Shown here one piece after another: positions 30,576 to 38,614 of a stretch of 64,000 nt of DNA. Position 1 is the stretch's first letter. Every line of letters starts with the position of its first letter. This DNA is from Pseudomonas sp. TH31. GTDB taxonomy: Bacteria; Pseudomonadota; Gammaproteobacteria; Pseudomonadales; Pseudomonadaceae. The position numbers and the translations under genes are program-made. The stretch lies in NCBI RefSeq assembly GCF_016650815.1, contig NZ_JAEKEZ010000014.1:372001-436000 (forward strand), in the 5' to 3' direction. A model generated the notes under the pieces. It ran no database searches and was not told where the DNA came from. It saw only the letters and a list, made by a program, of their open reading frames with translations.

Positions 30576-32150
30576 TCACTGCCGCACAAACAACCTCGCC
30601 CTGACCCCGCCCGCCTTCTTCTCGCTGACGCTGTGCCAGTCTGCCGGCAATGATGTCGCAAACTCGTCGGGCATGTCCGCCAAGCCAATCAGCCAGACGC
30701 GTGTGCCGCTGTTGAGCAGATCGCCAAGGCTGTCCACATAGGCATCGCTGGTCACCAACGTACCAAAACCATAGGCATTCGGGCGGCTCGACGCGCCGTT
30801 GGCCAGGGGCGGTGTGTACAACAGCGGCTTGACCCCGGTGCGGTTGTAATAGACGTAAACGAGGTACCAGAGCATATCCCCCGTCACAATCTGGTCGCCG
30901 GGGACGAAATGCTGATTGACGTAGTCGACCACCACACTGACCTGATCCTTGGGATCGACCGTGGCGTTGTTGTTCACCCCCACCAGTTCGACTCCGATGA
31001 ACAGCACCAGAATGGCCAGGGCCAGCACCCGAAAACCGCTGTACAGCCGATCAACCGCCAGCGCTACCAGCATCGGCAAGCCCAGCGCATAGGCGGTCAA
31101 ATAACGTTCAATGAACACCGGCGAGATGAACGACACCGCGAATACCAGCAGGATCGGCAGCACGCCGAAAAGCGCCAGCAGGATACTGCCGCGAAATACG
31201 CTGCGATCGCGCGCCAGCGCCACGCCAATCACCGCCAGCAACGCCACCGGCAAAGTGATGAATAGCCAGCGCGGCAACGTTGCGCCGTCGTCCTGGGTCA
31301 GCAGCGACCAGATCATCGACGGCAACGAACTCAACGTGACCGGGTCTTCCCAGCCGACATCGCCGTTGGCCTTGAGCGCATCCATGTGCTGCACCAGATC
31401 AGTCAGGTTGGGCACCCAAGGCAGGTACAACAGCACAATCGCCAAGTTCGCCAACCACCAGGCTGGACGCTGGATATGCCGCAGGCGATAACCCGGCTGC
31501 ACACGCACCACAGCCAGCCACAGCCAGTGACTGATCACGCACAGCGCAGTGAAATAGTGGGTATAGAACGCCGCTGCCATCAGCAGCGAATACACCACCA
31601 GATAGCCGTTACGCCGGGGTTGCCGGACCCAGTACACCAGCGCAATCGTGGCGCCAATCAGTAAAAGGCCGAGCCAGGAGTACATGCGCACTTCCTGGCT
31701 GTAACGCACCGCGGTGGGCAACAGCGCCAGCAGGATCCCGGCCAGCAACGCGGCGCGCCGGGTGGCGAGCAGATCCACCAGCCACACGCCCAGCCCGACC
31801 GTGATGATCCCCGGCAATGCACTCAGGGCGCGGATTGAAAAAATGCCGTCGCCGAACCAGACGATCCAGCCATGCAACAGCATGAAGTACAGCGGTGGGT
31901 GTACATCGTGGGCGGCATGCGCCCAGATTTCGCTCAACGAATGCTGGCTCAGTAACAGGCTGGAGCCTTCGTCTCCCCAGATCGCGGCGGCCGTCAGGTC
32001 GTAGAAACGCACCAGTGCCGCCAATACCATGATCGGCAGCAACCAATGTTCTCTGGCCCAACGAACCCATCGTTGCGCGCCCATCCAGGCGCCTGGCGCT
32101 GCGTGGGGATCTTGCGTGTCGCCAACCGGCGTTTCTCTACGCGCCTCCAT
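30576..32150 (-). CDS. GT39/ArnT-type membrane glycosyltransferase
   Basis: Protein of 524 residues of the GT-C superfamily, which transfers sugars from polyprenyl-phosphate donors on the periplasmic side. The first loop has the catalytic AAAIWGDEGSSLLLSQHSLS (Asp-Glu) followed by HDVHPPLYFMLLHGW. About ten further membrane helices follow, with a periplasmic C-terminal domain from about residue 390. The ATG at 32150 was chosen because AGAGGAA lies just upstream; a longer frame adds a poorly conserved stretch. Its position next to a surface adhesin suggests glycosylation of a surface component, not proven. Confidence 0.8.
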   Translation of the reverse strand: MEARRETPVGDTQDPHAAPGAWMGAQRWVRWAREHWLLPIMVLAALVRFYDLTAAAIWGDEGSSLLLSQHSLSEIWAHAAHDVHPPLYFMLLHGWIVWFGDGIFSIRALSALPGIITVGLGVWLVDLLATRRAALLAGILLALLPTAVRYSQEVRMYSWLGLLLIGATIALVYWVRQPRRNGYLVVYSLLMAAAFYTHYFTALCVISHWLWLAVVRVQPGYRLRHIQRPAWWLANLAIVLLYLPWVPNLTDLVQHMDALKANGDVGWEDPVTLSSLPSMIWSLLTQDDGATLPRWLFITLPVALLAVIGVALARDRSVFRGSILLALFGVLPILLVFAVSFISPVFIERYLTAYALGLPMLVALAVDRLYSGFRVLALAILVLFIGVELVGVNNNATVDPKDQVSVVVDYVNQHFVPGDQIVTGDMLWYLVYVYYNRTGVKPLLYTPPLANGASSRPNAYGFGTLVTSDAYVDSLGDLLNSGTRVWLIGLADMPDEFATSLPADWHSVSEKKAGGVRARLFVRQ

Positions 32151-32363
32151 TGCTTCCTCTTGCGGTGCCGGAAAAACCACGACGGTGTGGCCCCTGAAAC
32201 ATGCCGTCACTTTAGGCCAGCCACAGGGTAGCCGTCGATGCTGGCTTTGTTCATTACGACACCCGGCAGCGCAGCCGATCCGGGGCTACGCTCTGGCTTG
32301 GCGTGACTTGGCCACGCATAGACGCGGGGCCCGCCAGACCACTTACCTGAAGGATGAGGATAT

Positions 32364-32951
32364 ATGGACGTATTTATGGGTACCGTCATGACGTTTGGCT
32401 TTAACTATGCGCCCAACGGTTGGGCCTTGTGTAACGGTCAGATCATGAACATCCAGCAGTATCAAGCCTTGTTTGCGCTACTGGGGACCGTCTATGGCGG
32501 TAACGGCAGCCAGACGTTCGGGCTGCCCAACCTGCAAAGTCGCCTGCCGATCTGCCAGGGCACCGGCCCGGGCCTGACCACACGCGTCATGGGTGAAAAC
32601 TCCGGGACCGAGAACATCACCGCCACCCTCGGCAACCTGCCCAACCACACCCACACCCTGACCGGGATCACGGCGACCACCACTGTGCAACTGGCCAACC
32701 CGGCGAGCAACCCGGCCAGCGTGCCTACCACGACCAATGCCTACCTCGGCGCCTCGGGTGGCGGGCCAGGCCTGGCGACCATCTACTCCGATGCCCAGGG
32801 TGCCTCGCCCGTTGCGCTCAAAGGCGCGGCCACCACGGTGTCCGGCTCCGTTTCGCCCACCGGCACCGGCCTGCCGATGGCCAGCATGAACCCGTTCCTG
32901 GTGCTGAACTTCAGCATCGCGCTGCAAGGCATGTTCCCTTCGCGCAACTGA
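32364..32951 (+). CDS. Phage tail-collar domain protein (MdpB-like)
   Basis: Protein of 195 residues with the tail-collar/microcystin-dependent-protein pattern: N-terminal MGTVMTFGFNYAPNGWALCN, then GQIMNIQQYQALFALLGTVY, FGLPNLQSRLPIC, and NLPNHTHTLTG. The second half is Ala/Gly/Thr/Ser-rich and ends FLVLNFSIALQGMFPSRN. Such proteins occur both in phage tails and in chromosomal clusters unrelated to phages. No other phage structural gene is nearby. The ATG is preceded by GAGGA. It is transcribed away from the glycosyltransferase and together with the DUF6916 gene. Confidence 0.85.
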   Translation: MDVFMGTVMTFGFNYAPNGWALCNGQIMNIQQYQALFALLGTVYGGNGSQTFGLPNLQSRLPICQGTGPGLTTRVMGENSGTENITATLGNLPNHTHTLTGITATTTVQLANPASNPASVPTTTNAYLGASGGGPGLATIYSDAQGASPVALKGAATTVSGSVSPTGTGLPMASMNPFLVLNFSIALQGMFPSRN

Positions 32952-33005
32952 AACGCCGCCGGGGGACTCATCTCCCCCGGCCACTCACCTTGCTGGAGTG
33001 ACACC

Positions 33006-33317
33006 ATGCTGGAACAGGTTCAAGACCAACACTTCCAACTGCTGCTGGGCCAGACCACCACTTTGCGCTTGCCCGATGGCAGTGAACTGCCGATCCATAT
33101 CGACAGCCTTGAGCAAAAACCTCGCTCACAGTTGCCCAACAGCAAACGCGTGCCGTTTGGTGTCGGGTTCAACAGCCTCGAACCTACGGAGTTTGTGGAC
33201 GGGTTATGTGCACTGGAACTGCCGGGACTGGGTGCGGTGCAGAATATTTTTGTGTCCCGCGTACCGGCAATGGGACGGGATCCGGCGGTGGCGTATTTCC
33301 ATATTGCATTCAACTGA
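33006..33317 (+). CDS. DUF6916 family protein
   Basis: Protein of 103 residues beginning MLEQVQDQHFQLLLGQTTTL and ending GRDPAVAYFHIAFN; beta-rich pattern, no membrane segment. It resembles DUF6916 proteins, which often follow tail-collar genes. Function unknown. GGAG lies upstream of its ATG, 54 bases after the tail-collar stop, so the two are probably one transcript ending at the palindrome at 33326. Confidence 0.75.
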   Translation: MLEQVQDQHFQLLLGQTTTLRLPDGSELPIHIDSLEQKPRSQLPNSKRVPFGVGFNSLEPTEFVDGLCALELPGLGAVQNIFVSRVPAMGRDPAVAYFHIAFN

Positions 33318-33325
33318 ATGAACGC

Positions 33326-33402
33326 AAAAGATCGCAACCTTCGGCAGCTCCTACAGGAGAAATACAATCACCTGTGGGAGCTGCCGAAGGCTGCGATCTT
33401 TT
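33326..33402. terminator. Palindromic repeat between convergent genes, probable bidirectional terminator
   Basis: Copy of the AAAAGATCGCA...TGCGATCTTTT family (left arm from 33326, right arm to 33402), with one mismatch in the arm. It lies 8 bases after the DUF6916 stop and 3 bases before the GNAT stop on the other strand, exactly where two converging transcripts must end. Confidence 0.65.
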
Positions 33403-33405
33403 GAT

Positions 33406-33900
33406 CTATGCGGGATACCAGACCAACCGCTCCGCCGCCGGATTGCGCTCCTCGACCTCAAACCCCAGCGCCAGATAATGGCGACGCGCATGGGGATTGC
33501 TGGCCCAGACCACCGTTGCCACCGGGCAGCGGATTTGCTGTGCGGCTTTTTGCACCCCTTGCAGCACCGTGCGGCCATACCCCTGGCCGCGAGCCTGAGG
33601 AATAAACGCCAGGTACAACACGCGAATTTCATTGGGGCCGAAATCCGTGGTCAGTGCGCCGATGGGTGTGTCGAGTTTTTCCACCACGTAATGCATCGCG
33701 TTGGGATATTCATCCTCGATCCCTTGCTCCTGCACCCGAAACTGCTGCGTCACCAACGCGTCCACCCGTTCGGGCTCGCCGTCGATCCATTGCAGATCGG
33801 GCCGGGCCGCCTGATACAGGCGTTGCAGAAAAGGCCCATCACTGGCCCGCGAAGGCCGCACCACCAAACCGTCCGCCGCCACTGCACCGTTGTTCGCCAT
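33406..33900 (-). CDS. GNAT-family N-acetyltransferase
   Basis: Protein of 164 residues with the GNAT fold: IRVLYLAFIPQARGQGYGRT holds motif A (QxxGxG/A, acetyl-CoA binding), and WASNPHARRHYLALGFEVEE is motif B. The ATG lies 11 bases after the M50-type gene stop, so it is the last gene of the four-gene HlyD/M50 operon. Substrate unknown; acetylation of an exported protein or of a small precursor is possible but unsupported. Confidence 0.85.
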   Translation of the reverse strand: MANNGAVAADGLVVRPSRASDGPFLQRLYQAARPDLQWIDGEPERVDALVTQQFRVQEQGIEDEYPNAMHYVVEKLDTPIGALTTDFGPNEIRVLYLAFIPQARGQGYGRTVLQGVQKAAQQIRCPVATVVWASNPHARRHYLALGFEVEERNPAAERLVWYPA

Positions 33901-33911
33901 GCTGCTCTCCC

Positions 33912-36007
33912 TTAGAAACCGCTTTCCCTCACACCCAGTGCCGCCAGGCGCCGCCAGGCCGTTCCCAGCAACGATTCACCGCTGCCCTGCAACACCACGA
34001 TGCCGCGCAGGGGTTGTATCGGCGTCGGCGCGTTGTCGAGCAGGCTAAGCCGTGCTCCGTATTGCGCTTGCACCGGCTCGGCCCGTTGCAACTGATCACG
34101 GCGTATGGCAATCGGCCCGTGATGGTCAGACGTCAGCGCTTCCTGATCAACATAAGAGATGCCATTGGCGTCGATGTCCGTCAGTTGCACGGCGACCGCC
34201 GGGTGCATCGGGTCGTCGGCGATAAAGCGCCCGTGCGCGCCCGGCGTCACACGCCAGAGGTCCGCCTCGGCCAGATAACCGCGCAACCGCGCCCCGTCTT
34301 CGACCACCCGCGCCAACGGCTCTTTGGTGGCCAGCCAACGACCGGGCACCAGTTGCGGCAGTAAATCGCGCACCGTGCCGGCGTGGGGCGCGCGCAGCAA
34401 CAGGCGCTCGCGCTGAGCGGCCAGCCCGCGGTATTCGGCCACCGCTTCGGCCAGGCGCTGTTCGACAATATTGGCGTCCGCTGCCGTTTCGCTGCGACCG
34501 GCCTGACGGCGCATCTGCAACTGCTGGATCTGGATTTCCTGGCGGACGATAGCCTGGCGCGAGTCCAGATCCGGCGATTCCAGCTCGACCAGCACATCAC
34601 CCTCGGCAACCACCTGACCATCATGCACATTCACGCTCTTGACCCGCGACGCCACTGGCGCATGCAAGGCACTGGCGCGTCCGGCCTCCAGCATCGTCGG
34701 CAACTCAACCGCACTGCGCCATGGCAACACCAGCACCAGCAGGACGCCGAGCAACGCCAGGCCGCTGAGCAACACCCGCGGCCCGTGGGCCTGTTCCCGC
34801 CGGGTCCACCACTGGCGCCACTCACTCATGATCGGCAGGAAAATGAACCACACCAATTCCACCAGCATCAGGAAAATCCCCAATACCTTGAAGAACAGGT
34901 GGTAGACCGCCAGCGCGATCCCGAAAAACAACACCGCACGCCACAACCATGAGCCATACCCCCACATCAACAAACGCCGCTGCATCTTCGGCGACCACGG
35001 CTCCGGCGCCGATTCGCCGTAGCCAAACAGAAACTCGCGCAGACGCCAGCGGCACAGGGCAAAGGCCCGGCCTTGAAGGTTGTCCACTTCAAGAAAATCG
35101 CTGAGTAAAAAGTACCCATCGAAACGCATGAACGGGTTGAGGTTGATCACCAGCGTGGTGATCCACGTGGCACTGGCCAGCATGAACGCCGCCGTACGTG
35201 CGGGGCCGTCCGGCAGCAGCGACCAGGCCAGCAACGCGATGCAGGCCAGCAGCAGTTCCGCCATTACGCCGCCAGCACCGATCAGCAGCCGGGCACGCCG
35301 ATCGTTGACCCGCCAGGCGTCGCTGACATCGGTATAGAACATCGGCAGCATCACCATGAACGCTACGCCCATGCTCTGCACCCGGCAACCGGCGCGTTTG
35401 GCCATGAACGCGTGGCCGAACTCATGACAAAGCTTGGCGAAAAACAGCGCCATGCCGAACGACAGTGCACCACCGAGGCTGAACAAATGCGGGAACGTCG
35501 CGACGAAGCGTTGCCAGTCCCTTGACACCAGAAACACCCCCAGCCCCAGGGTGGCCGGTAATCCATAGCGCAACGCCCGCGGCCCAAAACGCTCCAGCCA
35601 AGGCCACGCTCGATTGAGAAACGCGTCGGGGCGCCACAGTGGAATACGGAAAAACAGGTATTGATGCAGCAGGATTTGCCACAGGCTGCGACGCTGAGCG
35701 GCGGCCTTCAGGCTGTAGCTGGCGCGTTGTTGCGGATCGAGTGCGGTGATCAAGTCGTGACTGCGCAAAAACCCAGCAATTGCTCAAGCTCGGCGCCGTC
35801 CAGCGGCAAACCTGGCTCACGGTTGGCGGCGCGCAACACCTGCTCGGGATCGCCGAGGGACCAATGTCGCAGCAAGCGCATCGCCGTCGCGCCGAGTTTG
35901 AAATAGCGCCCGCGCACCGGGTCGGCCAGGGTCCAGCGCGGCGAGCCATCGAGGGCTGGGGCGGCGGCCGACAATTGCAGGTCGGCCCGCAAGCTCGGCA
36001 AAGCCAT
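33912..36007 (-). CDS. M50 metalloprotease-like membrane protein with lipoyl/HlyD region, one apparent frameshift
   Basis: About 698 residues after restoring one base at 35767-35771, where five As should be six. The N-terminal 95 residues resemble a PqqD-like winged-helix domain (VRGRYFKLGATAMRLLRHWS). A membrane domain follows with the zinc motif KLCHEFGHAFMAKRAG (HExxH-type, here HEFGH) and the second M50 motif NPFMRFDGYFLLSDFLEVDN. The C-terminal third has a lipoyl/HlyD arrangement (ALHAPVASRVKSVNVHDGQV and VAEGDVLVELESPDL) with a coiled coil. Related proteins are annotated as putative peptide zinc metalloproteases. It starts directly after the GAF-HlyD stop and is followed by the GNAT gene. 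Confidence 0.8.
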
Positions 36008-37327
36008 CTAGAGGCCCACGCTTTGCCGCAACCCGGCCAATGGCCGGCGTAACAGGTACAACGCCAGCGGCGCCCGGTCGCCGAAAATTTTCGCAGTGCC
36101 ACGCAAACCGATACGCGGCGGGGTATTTTCGAAATTGGCATCCAGCCGATAGGCCAGTTGTCCGCCCGCCGTGGGCTGTGCCTCGTAGGCTGAACGTTCC
36201 AGCTTGGCCAAATGGCGCTGCAAGGGATCGCTGTCGAGGAACAGCGCGACCTGCGCCCCCGGCTCCAGGGCAATCGCGTCGCCCACGGCCAGCTCGATAC
36301 GCAGTTCAGCCTGGTTGGGGTCAGCGATTTCCATCAGCCGCTCGCCGGTCTGCACCGGTTTGCCGGTCCAGCGATCGGCGTCGGCAAACACCGCGATGCC
36401 ATCGCGTTCGGCACGGACTTCGCTGCGTTTGAGCAACTCCCGGGCGTAATCGCGCTCAGCGCGTTTCTGCTCGACTCGTGCCGCCAGTAAATCTATCTTC
36501 GAACTGGATTCAGCATCGGCGAACGAACGCTGAGAGTTAGCCTTAAGCTCGGCTTCGGCCACACCCAGCGCACGCTCTGCCACATCGGCCTGGGCCTTGA
36601 GGGTCGTGCTTTCAAAACGCAGCAGCAAGTCGCCGGTTTTTACCGTCTGGTTGGGTTTGACCAGGAACTCGGCGATCACCCCATCCAGCGGCGCCGCCAC
36701 CACGCGCCCTCCCAACGGCACGACTTCGGCAGGCGCCAGTACCGATTGGCGCACCGGAATCAACAACCCCAGCAGCAACACCGCCACCAACGCCACCTGA
36801 CGTTTACGCGTCCAGCGCAGCCGCCAGGGTTTGCGCGGTTGCAGCGCCAGCCAGGCATGACTGTAGGTGTCGCCCAGTTGCGACAGCAGGATCTGTTCGG
36901 GCGGGTTCCACGCAACGTCTCGGGCCAGCCACAAACCGCCAAACACCTCGCCCTGATGATCCACCAGCGGCAGCCAGAAAACCTGGGCGCTGGAAAGGCT
37001 TTGCCAGTCGGCCTGAATCGGTTCGCTCAGCAGCGTGGGGGCAATCACTCGCGCCTGCTTCAACAGGTCGAGCTTGAACAACTGCGCTACCGCCTGTTCG
37101 ACAAACGCCACAAACGGCGCGTTCGGGTCCACCGTGCTGACGCCGGTCACCGCCTGCACCTTGCCAGCAATCAACAACGCCGCATGGCGGAAACCGAAGA
37201 GTGCCTGACCGTCGTTGACCAGGTTGTAGGCCAGTTGCGCCGGGGTGCGAGCCGCGCGGGTCAGGCGTTCGAGGTCGAGAAACCGGGCGAACACCTGTTC
37301 GGCGCCGCCCGTCACCGGGGCGTTCAC
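36008..37327 (-). CDS. HlyD-family adaptor with N-terminal GAF-like domain
   Basis: Protein of 439 residues. The first 170 residues look soluble and GAF-like (QLAYNLVNDGQALFGFRHAA, SEPIQADWQSLSSAQVFWLP). A single membrane helix follows (VALVAVLLLGLLIPVRQSVL), then a lipoyl domain (VVAAPLDGVIAEFLVKPNQT), a coiled-coil hairpin and a beta-barrel. A cytoplasmic GAF-like part on an export adaptor is unusual and could sense a ligand. The ATG overlaps the upstream HlyD stop by 4 bases, and the stop touches the M50 gene start, so the three are co-translated. Confidence 0.8.
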   Translation of the reverse strand: MNAPVTGGAEQVFARFLDLERLTRAARTPAQLAYNLVNDGQALFGFRHAALLIAGKVQAVTGVSTVDPNAPFVAFVEQAVAQLFKLDLLKQARVIAPTLLSEPIQADWQSLSSAQVFWLPLVDHQGEVFGGLWLARDVAWNPPEQILLSQLGDTYSHAWLALQPRKPWRLRWTRKRQVALVAVLLLGLLIPVRQSVLAPAEVVPLGGRVVAAPLDGVIAEFLVKPNQTVKTGDLLLRFESTTLKAQADVAERALGVAEAELKANSQRSFADAESSSKIDLLAARVEQKRAERDYARELLKRSEVRAERDGIAVFADADRWTGKPVQTGERLMEIADPNQAELRIELAVGDAIALEPGAQVALFLDSDPLQRHLAKLERSAYEAQPTAGGQLAYRLDANFENTPPRIGLRGTAKIFGDRAPLALYLLRRPLAGLRQSVGL

Positions 37328-38106
37328 TTGAGCTCCGCGAAACGCGCCGTTCCGCTCATGCCAGCCAACAAGCCTGTGGCGTTGGGCAGCGTCGCCACCA
37401 GCAGCAAAGTCTGGCTGCCTTCATCAATCCGCGCGCCCAGGCGCTTGACCGTGGCATCCAGCGGCTGACCGGTTTCATCGGGCACAAAACTGAAGGTCTG
37501 GCCGGGCTTGAGCTTGCCCATCCAGCGCGATGGAATCAGCAAATGAATTTCCAGGGTCCGGTTATCGACCACATCCAGCAACGGCGCGCCGGCAGCCACG
37601 CTTTCATAACGCTGGACCTTGCGCTCGACGACTTGACCGTCGAACGGCGCCAGCACGCTGCAGCGTTTGACCTGCACCTGATAAACCTGGGACTGCGCCT
37701 GGGTTTCGCTGACCTTGGCCTCGGCCCGCGCCACTTCAAAACGCCCGACCGAATTCAACGCTGCCAATTGCCGGTTGTGCGCCAGCTCTTCACTGGCCCC
37801 ACGGGTGGCAGCCTGCGCCGCATTGAGCTGGGCCTGAAAACCCGAGCAATCGAAACGCGCCAGGGTGTCGCCCCTCTTGAACGACTCGCCCTCGCTGAAC
37901 GGCAACTCGACAATCCGCCCCGGCAACTCACTGGCGAGCACAGCTTGATCCCGAGCCCGAAGCACGCCACGGGCTTCGCTGCTGGCCTGCACACTGCCAC
38001 CGACCGCACTGTTATCCAACAGCGGATCATCTGGCGCAGGCGTTTGCGCCTGTACTGCGCACGTTACAAAGGTCAATCCTAGAACCCAACTTCCAAAACG
38101 TCGCAT
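37324..38106 (-). CDS. HlyD/RND-type periplasmic adaptor
   Basis: Protein of 260 residues with a signal peptide (LGLTFVTCAVQAQTPA). It has a lipoyl half-motif (SSEARGVLRARDQAVLASEL and LPFSEGESFKRGDTLARFDC), a helical hairpin (QLNAAQAATRGASEELAHNR) and a closing beta-barrel. It is the first gene of the HlyD, GAF-HlyD, M50 and GNAT operon. With the two membrane-anchored partners it could span the periplasm towards the TolC-like protein encoded at 19591-21108. Confidence 0.8.
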   Translation of the reverse strand: MRRFGSWVLGLTFVTCAVQAQTPAPDDPLLDNSAVGGSVQASSEARGVLRARDQAVLASELPGRIVELPFSEGESFKRGDTLARFDCSGFQAQLNAAQAATRGASEELAHNRQLAALNSVGRFEVARAEAKVSETQAQSQVYQVQVKRCSVLAPFDGQVVERKVQRYESVAAGAPLLDVVDNRTLEIHLLIPSRWMGKLKPGQTFSFVPDETGQPLDATVKRLGARIDEGSQTLLLVATLPNATGLLAGMSGTARFAELK

Positions 38107-38362
38107 AACCGTGACTCCCTTACGGATGGTCGGAGTCTACGACAGCGGGGGGTTGCGTCAAGCGAATAGCCATCATTGCTGAAAGAGCGCGCCAAGCGAC
38201 CTGTGTTCATTTCCTTACAAACTGCCAAGACGCGTCCTGCGCCTTCCTCGGGCAGTCGTCCATTGCGGGCATGAGCGGCCAGCGTAATCTCGCCGTACAA
38301 CCCCTTGTACGCAGCGATTTAGTTCATCTGGCCGTTAGGGGCGTAAAAACCGGCTTCGGCCT

Positions 38363-38580
38363 AATGCCGATCAGTTAAGAAGATCTCAGGTGACACACGC
38401 TCTTTGTAGCAGCTGGCGAAGCCTGCGTTCGGTTCGGGCCGCGTCCGAACGCAGCAGTCGTCAGATCAGTCCCTCAGTTCTTTCAGGCAAACCGCGTGTG
38501 CAGGATTTACGACTGCTGCGCAGCCGAACGCAGGCTTCGCCAGCTGCTACAGATCGTGTTTAGCTTAACTGATCGGCATT
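38363..38580. repeat. Nested inverted repeats in an intergenic region
   Basis: Outer perfect 17-base arms AATGCCGATCAGTTAAG (38363-38379) and its complement (38564-38580) enclose inner perfect 28-base arms (38405-38432 and 38524-38551), beginning TGTAGCAGCTGGCGAAGCC. The inner pair is a REPIN-like element. The nesting suggests insertion of one palindrome into another. The whole 38107-38614 gap contains this element and no gene that I can support; the promoter of the HlyD/M50 operon should lie at its left end. Confidence 0.8.
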
Positions 38581-38614
38581 GGGCTTCGGCCGGTCTTTCA
38601 ATTTTTGCGACCGA

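Noticed and set aside
32364..33317. Prophage remnant suggested by the tail-collar protein
   Set aside because: No capsid, terminase, integrase, lysis or other tail genes are nearby; tail-collar proteins also occur outside phages.
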